From Chloroflexota bacterium (GTDB taxonomy: Bacteria; Chloroflexota; Chloroflexia; Chloroheliales; Chloroheliaceae): 48,644 nt of DNA. Of the stretch, positions 23,114 through 31,302 are shown piece by piece. Position 1 is the stretch's first letter. Each line of letters begins with the position of its first letter. A program made the position numbers and the translations under genes. The notes below the pieces were generated by a model. That model did not search any database, was not told where the DNA came from, and was given only the letters and a program-made list of their open reading frames with translations. The stretch is taken from the NCBI GenBank assembly GCA_028287745.1, contig JAQBPB010000037.1, positions 1 through 48,644 of the forward strand, in the 5' to 3' direction.

Positions 23114-24034
23114 TTAAGCCCGGACCTCCAGGCTTTCCTGGCGCAACCGCTGCTTCCAGAGGTGCCGCTGGCGGATTTTTACAAACAAACCGGAATGGGG
23201 TGAAATAATCAAGGCAATAATAAAGAAGGCAGTGGCAACCACGACCACTCCGGCGCTACCCGCCACGTTCGCATAGTAGCCCAGGTAAAGCCCGACCAGA
23301 CTGGACAACATGCCAATTCCGACCGCCAGCGGCATCATTTTATAAAAGCGATTTGTAAACAATCGGGCGGTAGCCGAGGGCGTTACCAGGAAGGCCAGGA
23401 CCAGGATATTACCTACCGCGGGCAGGCTGACCACCACGGTGGCTGCGATCAACAAATACAGGAATAAGTCCAACCGGGCCACCGGCAAGCCGATTGCCCG
23501 GGCCATTGTTGCGTCGAACGAGCTTAAGAGTAATTCCTTGCGGGCAACGAAAATCGCTGCCAGTATCAGCAGTCCCACAATCGCTGTCACCCACAGGTCG
23601 GCGGTGGTAATACCCAGTATGTCGCCGAATAATAAGTCTTTGAGGCTGCGGCCGTAACTTCGCTGGCTGCTCAGTAACACTACCCCGAGCGAAAAAGCCC
23701 CTGTAAATATTACGCCGATGGATGACTCTTCGCTGACTCGTCGGTTGCGGGCTACCAGGGCTATCACCAGGGCGACCGCCAGGGCTGAAATAAAAGCGCC
23801 TAAAAAGAAATTCGCCCCGATTAGAAAGGCAATCACCACGCCGGGGAAAATGGCGTGGGTCAGGGCGTCCACGATAAAGACCAGGCCCCGCAACACAATA
23901 TAGGTTCCGACAACCCCGCCTATAACACTGATAATAAGCAGTTCCCAGAGTGCATTCCTGACCAATGTCCCGGCATAAAGTGAATTGAACGGTTCAATTA
24001 ACCAGTTCCAGATGTTATTCAGTATATCTGCCAT
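23114..24034 (-). CDS. metal ABC transporter permease (ABC-3 family), first permease
   Basis: A 306-residue permease of the same family as its neighbour, sharing the same blocks: VVGTYIVLRGLVFIVDALTH with AIFPGVVIAFLIGANFFLGA, SSFDATMARAIGLPVARLDL and PAVGNILVLAFLVTPSATA. The C-terminus carries a short basic cytoplasmic tail (VKIRQRHLWKQRLRQE) absent from the second permease. The two genes appear to be diverged duplicates. It starts 20 bases after the ATPase gene. Confidence 0.9.
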   Translation of the reverse strand: MADILNNIWNWLIEPFNSLYAGTLVRNALWELLIISVIGGVVGTYIVLRGLVFIVDALTHAIFPGVVIAFLIGANFFLGAFISALAVALVIALVARNRRVSEESSIGVIFTGAFSLGVVLLSSQRSYGRSLKDLLFGDILGITTADLWVTAIVGLLILAAIFVARKELLLSSFDATMARAIGLPVARLDLFLYLLIAATVVVSLPAVGNILVLAFLVTPSATARLFTNRFYKMMPLAVGIGMLSSLVGLYLGYYANVAGSAGVVVVATAFFIIALIISPHSGLFVKIRQRHLWKQRLRQESLEVRA

Positions 24035-24054
24035 CAGCTGAAGTTCGGTTTCCT

Positions 24055-24846
24055 TTACTGGATAATCAGCGTAGCCCCGGCGGCCGAATTGCCGGTATTA
24101 ACCGTCAGGACATTTCCGCCATAAGTCGCGGCCAGGATATCCGGGTTGAAAATCTGCTCTGGGGAACCAAGTGCGATCAACCTATGGTTGATACAGCAGC
24201 AAAAATTACACTCTCGGGCCGCTGTATTGAGGTCGTGCGTTGCCATTACTATCAACTTGCCGTCATCGCGCTGCTTTTCCAACAAAGCCATAATAACTTC
24301 CTGGCTGGTTGTGTCAACGCCGGTCAAGGGCTCGTCCAGCAGCATAATATCACCCTGTTGGGCCAGCGCCCGGGCCACAAAGACGCGCTGCTGCTGCCCG
24401 CCGCTAAGCTGGCTGATCTGGCGCTTGCGCAGGTCAAACATACCGACCTGTTCCAGGGTTTCGGCGACGATTTCGCGGTCGGTTTTACCGGGAAACTTTA
24501 CCCAGCCTATATGCCTGTAACGGCCCATCATTACCACTTCTTCAACCGTTATCGGGAAGTCCCAGCGCACTTCGCTGCGCTGCGGCACATAAGAAATCCG
24601 CTGGCGCGCCTGGGACAACGATTGACCGCTAATGGTAACTTTCCCACTGGTGGGAACCATTCCAAGGATGCCTTTTAGCAGGCTGCTTTTACCGGCGCCG
24701 TTTGGCCCAATCACCCCTACCAGGCTGCCGCTCAACAATTCCATACTGACATTTTGCAAAGCCAATACCGGGCCATAAGCCACGCTTAGACCTTCAATCT
24801 TCAGTAAGGGAGGAGAGGCCGCCGTAAGAGGGCCAGTCTTGCTCAT
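24055..24846 (-). CDS. metal ABC transporter ATP-binding protein
   Basis: A 263-residue ABC ATPase of the Mn/Zn importer family. Walker A GVIGPNGAGKSSLLKGILG, Q-loop RISYVPQRSEVRWDFPITV (with the family PQR and W-D-F-P), signature QLSGGQQQRVFVARALAQ, Walker B DIMLLDEPLTGVDTTS and switch His in VMATHDLN are all intact. The C-terminal extension after residue 235 is short. It supplies energy to the two permeases downstream. A hairpin lies between it and the upstream lipoprotein gene. Confidence 0.93.
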   Translation of the reverse strand: MSKTGPLTAASPPLLKIEGLSVAYGPVLALQNVSMELLSGSLVGVIGPNGAGKSSLLKGILGMVPTSGKVTISGQSLSQARQRISYVPQRSEVRWDFPITVEEVVMMGRYRHIGWVKFPGKTDREIVAETLEQVGMFDLRKRQISQLSGGQQQRVFVARALAQQGDIMLLDEPLTGVDTTSQEVIMALLEKQRDDGKLIVMATHDLNTAARECNFCCCINHRLIALGSPEQIFNPDILAATYGGNVLTVNTGNSAAGATLIIQ

Positions 24847-24919
24847 AATTGCTTCACCATTTCATTTGAGTCTGACTTTACCAGACTAAAGCCTTAAGGT
24901 ACTATTTTACAATAAATAG

Positions 24920-24958
24920 GCTGCGCTTGCCTCCTGAAATACCAGGGACAAGCGCAGC
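24920..24958 (-). terminator. attenuating hairpin between binding protein and ATPase genes
   Basis: 10-bp stem GCTGCGCTTG / CAAGCGCAGC with a 19-nt loop. Read on the minus strand it is followed by CTATTTATTG. It probably lets the lipoprotein be made in excess over the membrane complex. Confidence 0.65.
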
Positions 24959-24981
24959 TTTTAAATAATTGCCTGAATAGT

Positions 24982-25962
24982 TTACTGATTGAAACCCGCG
25001 GCCATATTTTTAGCGTTGGAAAGCTGCATCTTGAGATAGGTATCGCCATCACTTCCCGGCGCGCCCAGGGCATCGCCATAGAGATTGGAGAAAATCTTCA
25101 CCCCGGCAGCCTGGGCCACCTGTTCGGCGACTTTAGAGTTAATGGTTGTCTCGGTGAATATTACCTTGACATTATTCTCCTTGATGTTTTTAATCAGCTC
25201 GTTGATTTCCTGGGGCGTCGGCTGGGCCGCGTCGCTTAAGCTCGGAATTATCGAACCTACAACTGTAATCTGGAACTCATCGGTAAAATAACCAAAGGCC
25301 TCATGGTTAGTCACCAGTTTGCGCTTTTCAACCGGGACCGGCGCGAAAAGCTGGTTGATCTGGGTTTTCAGGTCATCAAGTTGCTTGTGGTAAGAGGCTA
25401 ACTGGCCCTGGTAGTAATCTTTGCCGTCCGGATCAACCTGGATTAAGGCTTTAGCAATTGCAGCAACCATAATTTTGGCGTTTGCGGTCGAATGCCAGAT
25501 ATGCGGGTCGCCATGCTTATCTTCCTTGCCGTTACCGGCCCGCAGTTTAATCCCCTCGGAAATATCAATTACGGGCGCTTTGCTGCCGCTATTGGCGATA
25601 ATTTTATCCATCCAGTCGTCAACGCCAAGGCCATTTTTGAAAATCACCTTTGCGGCGGCGGCGTTTTTAGAGTCAGCCGCGGTCGGGTCATAGTCGTGCG
25701 GGTCATCGTCCGGGCGCAAGATTTGCACAACCTGGACCCGGTTGCCCCCGATATTGCGGGCAAAATCACCCAGTTGGGTCGTGGTAGCCATAATTAAAAT
25801 TTTGTTTGCCGGGGCAGTGGCGGCTGTAGTCGCGGAAGTTGTGTGAGTGGCCGGAGCGGCGGTATTTGTATTGTCCCCACAAGCCGCCAGGCTTAAGGCC
25901 AGTAACAGACCTATCACTAACCAGGCTAATTTTTTGCCGTACTTAGAACTGTTTCTTATCAC
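24982..25962 (-). CDS. metal ABC transporter substrate-binding lipoprotein (ZnuA/TroA family)
   Basis: A 326-residue cluster A-I binding protein. The signal peptide ends in lipobox LAAC with Cys28, followed by a Thr/Ala linker to about residue 52. Metal ligands can be placed at His89 (DDPHDYDPT), His154 (GDPHIWHS), His220 (VTNHEAFGYF) and an acidic Glu271 (VIFTETTIN). His at the third position, where manganese-binding proteins usually have Glu, favours zinc; the GSIIPSLSDAAQPTPQEI block occurs in several subgroups, so manganese is not excluded. A small His/Asp cluster (KEDKHGDPH) precedes ligand two. The start is GTG 25962 behind AAAGGGA. It is first in the importer operon, behind a promoter with two inverted repeats. 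Confidence 0.9.
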   Translation of the reverse strand: MIRNSSKYGKKLAWLVIGLLLALSLAACGDNTNTAAPATHTTSATTAATAPANKILIMATTTQLGDFARNIGGNRVQVVQILRPDDDPHDYDPTAADSKNAAAAKVIFKNGLGVDDWMDKIIANSGSKAPVIDISEGIKLRAGNGKEDKHGDPHIWHSTANAKIMVAAIAKALIQVDPDGKDYYQGQLASYHKQLDDLKTQINQLFAPVPVEKRKLVTNHEAFGYFTDEFQITVVGSIIPSLSDAAQPTPQEINELIKNIKENNVKVIFTETTINSKVAEQVAQAAGVKIFSNLYGDALGAPGSDGDTYLKMQLSNAKNMAAGFNQ

Positions 25963-26126
25963 AAACCCGTCCCTTTCGTTTGTAGTAAGTAATCTGATAT
26001 TTTTGTAAATTTACTACTCCCGGGCATCCATAATTAACTGCAAATTTAGCGCCGGTTAAATCCTGTCTTCTCAAGTTAGACTGCCTGGTCCTTAAAGCCG
26101 CCGCGCTGTTTAACAATTCGGTGATT

Positions 26127-26211
26127 GTTATCATAATAACTGCAAAACCGAATTGATAGCAATTATCAAACTTCACAGTAAAAATTTACCACTAAATGTT
26201 GTAATTGTCAA
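26127..26211 (-). promoter_or_regulatory. importer promoter with two candidate metalloregulator operators
   Basis: Minus strand: TTGACA (26211-26206), 17-bp spacer, TAAATT (26188-26183). Just downstream of the predicted start lie TTGATA-N5-TATCAA (26153-26169) and GTTAT-CATA-ATAAC (26127-26140). The location fits repression by a Zur or MntR type protein; no such gene is in the window. Confidence 0.65.
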
Positions 26212-26664
26212 CCACTCTCAATTAGGTACTTAAAATTGGTCGTTTTAGCCCTATGGACAGTAGAAGCCGTTATTGGTTGCTGTGATGGGATTATCTTTCG
26301 CAACATGAATTATTTAAAAATACATGAAATAACTCAACCGGTTTTACATATTCTTCAAACTTTATTAGTAATTAGCTAATATATCTCGGGAATTTATACT
26401 GTATGATTATTTTGTAACCTCTGGAAGGTTTTAAACATGCTCATATTTGGTATGGAATTAGTACCATTCAGCGCCTTTAATCGGCAGGAAAGAAATTAAA
26501 ATCAATTCGGAAGGGGTTCATAACCTGAAAACCGCTACTTGTGAAGTAATTATACCTTCAGTAAAAGTTACTAACCGGTTTAAGGTGGGAAACACTAAAA
26601 AGTAAGTAAACCCCAAAACTTACAATATTAAATTAAAAACACCTGATTAAGAAGAAGGAATAAT
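26212..26664. other. AT-rich non-coding region upstream of moxR
   Basis: About 450 bases with no supported gene, clearly more AT-rich than the flanks. Visible are short inverted repeats ATTAG/CTAAT (26364-26380) and AACCT/AGGTT (26416-26430), and a 20-codon frame at 26437-26499 behind GGAAGG. No clear promoter or known RNA was recognised. It probably holds the promoter and a long leader for the moxR operon. Confidence 0.5.
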
Positions 26665-27699
26665 ATGCCTCAGATTTCCACTAACGGTGCCGAGCGGCTT
26701 GAGAATGCTAACCCGAAAAACGCGGGCAACCCGCTGGTCGAGCATCTGCTTTTTGAATTAAAAAAGGTAATTGCCGGGCAAGATTATCTCCTGGAGCGCG
26801 TTCTGGTTGCTTTGCTGGCCCGGGGCCATATCCTGCTCGAAGGTGTACCCGGCCTGGCGAAAACCCTGACCGTCAAGTCCCTGGCCCAGGTAGTGGGCGG
26901 CACTTTTGGTCGAATCCAGTTTACCCCAGACCTGGTGCCGGCCGACCTGACGGGCACCCGTATCTTCAACGGCAAAACCGGCGAATTTACCACCGAACTC
27001 GGCCCCATCTTTGCCAACTTGCTGCTGGCCGACGAAATCAACCGCGCTCCGGCCAAAGTCCAATCGGCCTTGCTGGAAGTTATGCAGGAGCGCCAGGTTA
27101 CCATTGCCAAACAGACCTACAAAGTACCTGACCCGTTCCTGGTCCTGGCTACCCAGAACCCGATTGAATCGGATGGCACCTACCCATTGCCGGAAGCCCA
27201 ACTGGACCGTTTCATGTTCAAAGTCATGGTCAATTACCCCTCCTTTGAAGACGAAATGGTGGTTATTGAAAGGGTAATCGGCACGCCGGTCACCCTGCGG
27301 GCCCTTATTTCACCTGAGAAATTGCGCGAAATGCAGCAAGAGGTTGACCAGGTCTATGTTGACCCGGTGGTCGTATCCTATGCTGCCCGCCTGGTAAGTG
27401 CCACCCGCACCCCGGCCGAACACGGCCTGCCCCAGTACGCCGAAGCAATTATGTTTGGTGGCAGCCCCCGGGCTTCGATTAACCTGGTCCTGGCCGCCCG
27501 GGCCCTGGCCTACATGCGGGGACGGTCTTACGTATTGCCCCAGGATGTCACAGATGTGGCTTATGATGTGCTGCGGCACCGCCTGGTCCTGACCTATGAA
27601 GGGCTGGCCGCCGGTTTCACGGCCGACGCGATTGTCACGGACATCTTAAAACGCTTCCCACCTATCCGGATGGATTTAGGTGACCGCCATGTGGCCTAA
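26665..27699 (+). CDS. MoxR-family AAA+ ATPase
   Basis: A 344-residue AAA+ chaperone-like ATPase. Walker A is LLEGVPGLAKTLTVKSLAQ, followed by the MoxR block RIQFTPDLVPADLTGTRIF. Walker B is ANLLLADEINRAPAKVQSAL, with sensor 1 LATQNPIESDGTYPLPEAQ and LDRFMFKV. The C-terminal lid carries GGSPRASINLVLAARALAYM with sensor-2 Arg. MoxR proteins act with VWA-domain partners to activate or assemble other protein complexes. AGAAGGA lies 6 nt before ATG 26665. It overlaps the DUF58 gene start, and a VWA gene follows, giving the standard MoxR-DUF58-VWA set. Confidence 0.94.
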   Translation: MPQISTNGAERLENANPKNAGNPLVEHLLFELKKVIAGQDYLLERVLVALLARGHILLEGVPGLAKTLTVKSLAQVVGGTFGRIQFTPDLVPADLTGTRIFNGKTGEFTTELGPIFANLLLADEINRAPAKVQSALLEVMQERQVTIAKQTYKVPDPFLVLATQNPIESDGTYPLPEAQLDRFMFKVMVNYPSFEDEMVVIERVIGTPVTLRALISPEKLREMQQEVDQVYVDPVVVSYAARLVSATRTPAEHGLPQYAEAIMFGGSPRASINLVLAARALAYMRGRSYVLPQDVTDVAYDVLRHRLVLTYEGLAAGFTADAIVTDILKRFPPIRMDLGDRHVA

Positions 27700-28702
27700 G
27701 AAAAATAACACCCAACCTCCCGCCGGAGGCGCGAAAGCCGCTCAACCTTCCAGGTTCCAGGGTAAAAATGGCAATGCCGAAAACGGCGGGGACAAGCGTG
27801 ACCCCGCCATGGAAGCGCTATTAAAGCGGCTTAACTGGAAAATGTTAAAACCCCTGGCTACCCACTTCGGCGGCCAGGAGCGCAGCATTTTAACCGGCAG
27901 CGGCATGGAACTGAGCGAAGTAAGGGAATACCAGCCAGGCGATGACATTCGCTTTATTGACTGGAACATTACCGCCCGGGCCGAAAATACCTTTATGCGA
28001 GAAGCTAAAGTTGAACGGGCTTTGGAAGTCTGGCTGCTGGTGGATTTGAGTGCTTCAATTGATTGGGGTACGACTACGGCTTCCAAGCGAGAACGTGCCC
28101 TGGAATTTGTAGCGGCCGCCGGACAGCTCCTGACCCGGGAAGGAAACCGGGTTGGCGCGATTTTGTTTGCAGACAAAGTGCTGAAGGTAATCCCACCAAG
28201 CACCGGGCAGGTCCATCTTTTGCGCCTGATGCGCCAGATTGGGGAAAGTTCGGTAAAAAGCGGGGTCCATAAGACGGATATTGCGGCCGCGCTGGCCTAC
28301 GCCGGAAAGATTATTTCTCGCCGGTCCTTAATCTTCGTCATCTCAGACTTTATTACCGATGATACCTGGCAGAACGCCCTGGGTAAACTGACCTACCGCC
28401 ACGAAGTTGTCGCGGTCCAACTCCTTGACCCCCGCGAAACAGAATTGCCGGATATGGGCATCATTTCCCTTGAAGACCCTGAAACCGGCCAGCAAATGGT
28501 GGTGGATACCAGCGACCGGAAACTCCGGGAGAACTTTAAGGCCGCCGCGCTGGCCCAGACGGAAGCCCTGGAAAAAGCATTTAAGAAAAGTGGGGTCGAC
28601 CGGCTGATAGCCAGTACCGGCGAAGCGCTGCTTCCCAGCCTGGTTAGATTTCTCCAGGCCCGGCGTTTCAGGCACCGCCAAACCCGGAAAAGGGTCTATT
28701 AA
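27689..28702 (+). CDS. DUF58 domain-containing protein (VWA-like MoxR partner)
   Basis: A 337-residue protein. The first 45 residues are disordered and charged. The DUF58 core starts near residue 60 with GQERSILTGSGMELSEVREY and QPGDDIRFIDWNITARAEN, the family hallmark, then a VWA-like domain with VWLLVDLSASIDWGT (MIDAS-like D-x-S-x-S) and RSLIFVISDFITDDTW. It is soluble, without membrane segments, unlike DUF58 proteins with N-terminal helices. ATG 27689 has AGGTGA 6 nt upstream and is preferred over the GTG three codons earlier; it overlaps moxR by 11 bases in another frame. Confidence 0.9.
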   Translation: MWPKKNNTQPPAGGAKAAQPSRFQGKNGNAENGGDKRDPAMEALLKRLNWKMLKPLATHFGGQERSILTGSGMELSEVREYQPGDDIRFIDWNITARAENTFMREAKVERALEVWLLVDLSASIDWGTTTASKRERALEFVAAAGQLLTREGNRVGAILFADKVLKVIPPSTGQVHLLRLMRQIGESSVKSGVHKTDIAAALAYAGKIISRRSLIFVISDFITDDTWQNALGKLTYRHEVVAVQLLDPRETELPDMGIISLEDPETGQQMVVDTSDRKLRENFKAAALAQTEALEKAFKKSGVDRLIASTGEALLPSLVRFLQARRFRHRQTRKRVY

Positions 28703-28766
28703 AACAGAATTGCCAATGAAATTTTTATTATAAAAACCAACTGTATGTTATGAAACGAGTACTATC

Positions 28767-29732
28767 ATGACTTTTCAATGGCCTTTGATGCTGCTTAGTC
28801 TTGGCCTGATACCACTTATTATCCTGGCCTACCTGCTAATGCAGCGTAGACGGCGGGCTTACACCCTCCGGTTTACCAACATGGCTTTGCTTAGCACAGT
28901 GGCGGGCCGCAGTCCGGGCTGGCGCAAGCATCTGCCCGCCTTCTTTTTCTTATTGAGCCTGACGGCGCTCCTGGTCAGCCTGGCGCGTCCGGCCGCTGTA
29001 ATCGCCACGCCCAAAGACCAATCCAACGTTATTATCGTAATGGACGTTTCAGGCTCTATGGCTGCCACCGACTTAAAGCCGTCCCGGCTGAGCGCGGCCA
29101 AGCAGGCCGCCCAGGATTTCGTGGACACTTTACCCTCAAACACTAAAGTCGGATTGATTAGTTTTAACAGCAGCGCCCGGGTGAATGCGCCTTTGACCAA
29201 TGACCACCAGATTGTCACGCGAGCTATCCAGAACCTGAATTACGGTGGAGGCACCGCTATCGGCGAAGGCCTAAGCACCGCCCTCAGTCAGGTCACCTTG
29301 CAATCCGACCAGCCGTCTGACAACCCGGACCAGAAAACGCCGGTCCCGGCAGTAGTGGTCCTGCTCTCGGACGGTAAATCAAACGCCGGAATACCACCGG
29401 CCATGGCTATCCAGCAAGCGGTAACCCAGAAGATTAAGGTCTTTACCGTCGGCATTGGGGAACGCGGGGCAACTCCCACCCTGAACGGCCGCTACAACCC
29501 GGATGCCGGGCTGGACGAAAAGACCTTGCAGGATATGGCCAGTCAGACCGGCGGGCAGTACTTCTACGCGGCGGAAACCAAAGAACTGCGCGACATCTAT
29601 ACCAGCCTCAGTTCCCAGGTAAGCTGGGTGACCGAGCAGACCGAGATAACCGCTTTTGTCAGCGCGCTGGGCACCCTGTTAATGCTGATAGGCGCTGGCC
29701 TGAGCATGCGCTGGTTCCACCAGTTATCGTAA
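28767..29732 (+). CDS. BatA-like VWA domain membrane protein
   Basis: A 321-residue membrane-anchored von Willebrand A protein. Two N-terminal membrane segments (residues about 5-25 and 55-73) flank a basic loop (MQRRRRAY) with the BatA-type LRFTNMALLSTV. The VWA domain has a complete MIDAS: VIIVMDVSGSMAATDLKPSR, Thr in GGGTAIGEGLS and Asp in VVLLSDGKSN. A final membrane segment lies near 295-312. It completes the MoxR-DUF58-VWA set 64 bases downstream of DUF58. BatB, BatC and BatD are not seen, so the full Bat system is absent here. It is followed by a strong terminator. Confidence 0.9.
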   Translation: MTFQWPLMLLSLGLIPLIILAYLLMQRRRRAYTLRFTNMALLSTVAGRSPGWRKHLPAFFFLLSLTALLVSLARPAAVIATPKDQSNVIIVMDVSGSMAATDLKPSRLSAAKQAAQDFVDTLPSNTKVGLISFNSSARVNAPLTNDHQIVTRAIQNLNYGGGTAIGEGLSTALSQVTLQSDQPSDNPDQKTPVPAVVVLLSDGKSNAGIPPAMAIQQAVTQKIKVFTVGIGERGATPTLNGRYNPDAGLDEKTLQDMASQTGGQYFYAAETKELRDIYTSLSSQVSWVTEQTEITAFVSALGTLLMLIGAGLSMRWFHQLS

Positions 29733-29766
29733 CCCGGTTAATTAGCTTAACCCAATCATTAGTAAT

Positions 29767-29806
29767 AAAAAGGGTTTCCCGGCCTTGCCGGGAAACCCTT
29801 TTTATT
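29767..29806. terminator. bidirectional intrinsic terminator after the moxR operon
   Basis: A 16-bp symmetrical stem including AGGGTTTCCCGG / CCGGGAAACCCT with A-run and T-run arms, loop CCTTG, ending TTTTTATTA. Confidence 0.9.
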
Positions 29807-29936
29807 ACAGGCTTCTTTTTCCAAGGTCCTGGGTTTATCCCTTACTCCTTTTTTTTGCCAATATACATTCACTAAAATAAGGCTGGTGCCAGTGGTAGTT
29901 CAAGGGAAGTGGCCTATAAAATAAATAATAGCGGGG

Positions 29937-29964
29937 CAGCGCTGCCCCGCTATTAAAGAAAAAG
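29937..29964 (-). terminator. perfect 28-bp palindrome, terminator of the BMP importer operon
   Basis: AATAGCGGGGCAGC is followed directly by its complement, leaving no unpaired loop on paper. On the minus strand it starts just past the BMP gene stop and is followed by ATTTATTTTATAGG. Confidence 0.85.
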
Positions 29965-29965
29965 G

Positions 29966-31228
29966 TTATTTCGGGATAGTACCGTCGACGCCTTCTACAA
30001 AGTAGTTGATCGAGGTAATATCTTTGTCACTCAAAGTCGCCCCGGCAGCTACTTTAGTCGCGCCCGACTGGTCTTTGTAAGGTCCGGCGTATACGTCAAG
30101 CGTTCCGGCTTTAATAGCGGCCTTCTTTTCGTCTACCAGTTTCTTAACATCATCCGGTACAACGGCGTTAAGAGGTGAAAGATCGACCACGCCTTCTTTC
30201 AGACCGCCAAAGTAATCGCCGGTCTTCCAGGTCCCGTTCATAGCCGCCTTGACGCGTTCGATGTAATACGGGCTCCAGTCCCAGTAAGGGGAAGCCAGGT
30301 GGGCCTTCGGCGCGTAGCTTTCCATGATGGAGTCGTTACCAAAAGCGTATTTGCCGACTTCCTGGGCCGCTTGCAAAATCGAAGGGGTATCCTGATGCTG
30401 GCCCAGAATATCAGCCCCGGCGTTTAACAGGCTCTTAGCGGCGGTCTTTTCCAGGCCCGGATCGTACCAGGTGTTGGTCCAGACAACCTTTACTTTGGCA
30501 GCCGGGTTGACCGACCGGGCGCCCAGGGTAAAGGCGTTAATCCCGCCGATAACTTCGGGAATCGGGAAAGCCGCCACGTAACCGATAATGTTGGACTTGG
30601 TCATCTTACCGGCCACGATTCCGGCCAGGTAACGAGCCTGGTACTGCCGGACCTGGTAGACCGCCACGTTAGCAGCTGTTTTGTAACCGGTCGCGTGTTC
30701 GAAGTAAACATTAGGGAACTTCTTGGCTACGTTGATAGTCGGGTCCATATAACCAAAGCTGGTGGTGAAAATCATCTTGTTGCCTTTTTGGGCCAACTCG
30801 GTGATGACTGCCTCGGAGGTAGTCGGGTTTTCATCCACGCTCTCGATATATGTTGCTTCAACGTTAGGCAGAGTTTCAACCAGCTTTTTGCGGGCTTGCT
30901 CGTGCGCGAAGGTCCAGCCACCATCACCAATCGGTCCAACGTAAACGAACGCTACTTTGAATTTTTCACCGGTAGCGGCAGCAGTTGTAGCGCCAGCAGC
31001 AGCAGCGGTAGTTGCAGTCGCGGCAGTGGTACCAGCCGCCGTGGTAGCGCCAGCGGCCGTAGTGGCACCGGCCGCCGCAGTAGTCGCACTTGCGGCGGCG
31101 GTTGTACCCGCTGCCGCAGTCGAAGCGGTGGTCGCAGTGGAGTCACCGCAAGCCATCAGCAGCACGCTTAGCGCTAAAAGCACTCCGGCCACCAGGCCGA
31201 ATTTGCTTTGATTCCTTGAGTTCTTCAT
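29966..31228 (-). CDS. BMP-family ABC transporter substrate-binding lipoprotein
   Basis: A 420-residue lipoprotein of the basic-membrane-protein family, which binds purine nucleosides or related compounds for import. The signal peptide ends LLMAC with Cys27. Residues 28 to about 86 are almost only Ala, Thr, Gly and Ser, an unusually long tether. The folded domain starts KFKVAFVYVGPIGDGGWTFA and includes KMIFTTSFGYMDPTINVAKK, NVYFEHATGYKTAANVAVYQ and AGADILGQHQDTPSILQAA. It is the last gene behind an ATPase and two permeases. Since it lies downstream of uricase genes on the same strand and faces a xanthine dehydrogenase operon, a purine base, nucleoside or urate ligand is likely by context. 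Confidence 0.92.
   Translation of the reverse strand: MKNSRNQSKFGLVAGVLLALSVLLMACGDSTATTASTAAAGTTAAASATTAAAGATTAAGATTAAGTTAATATTAAAAGATTAAATGEKFKVAFVYVGPIGDGGWTFAHEQARKKLVETLPNVEATYIESVDENPTTSEAVITELAQKGNKMIFTTSFGYMDPTINVAKKFPNVYFEHATGYKTAANVAVYQVRQYQARYLAGIVAGKMTKSNIIGYVAAFPIPEVIGGINAFTLGARSVNPAAKVKVVWTNTWYDPGLEKTAAKSLLNAGADILGQHQDTPSILQAAQEVGKYAFGNDSIMESYAPKAHLASPYWDWSPYYIERVKAAMNGTWKTGDYFGGLKEGVVDLSPLNAVVPDDVKKLVDEKKAAIKAGTLDVYAGPYKDQSGATKVAAGATLSDKDITSINYFVEGVDGTIPK
30971..31147 (-). repeat. low-complexity GC-rich repeat coding an Ala/Thr/Gly linker
   Basis: Irregular tandem units of GC(N)/AC(N)/GG(N) codons encode about 59 residues of mostly Ala and Thr (motif AGATTAAGATTAAG). Length variation by slippage is plausible; other frames also remain open through it as an artefact. 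Confidence 0.8.
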
Positions 31229-31302
31229 AAAGTCTCTCTCCTCAGATAATTGGGGTCCAAACCGGTAAATTAATAGAATTCAGGTTTGGAAATTTTAAAT
31301 CC

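Noticed and set aside
30695..31211. Ser/Arg/Gly-rich and Ala/Val-rich plus-strand frames
   Set aside because: They are antisense shadows of the GC-rich repeat coding the lipoprotein linker.
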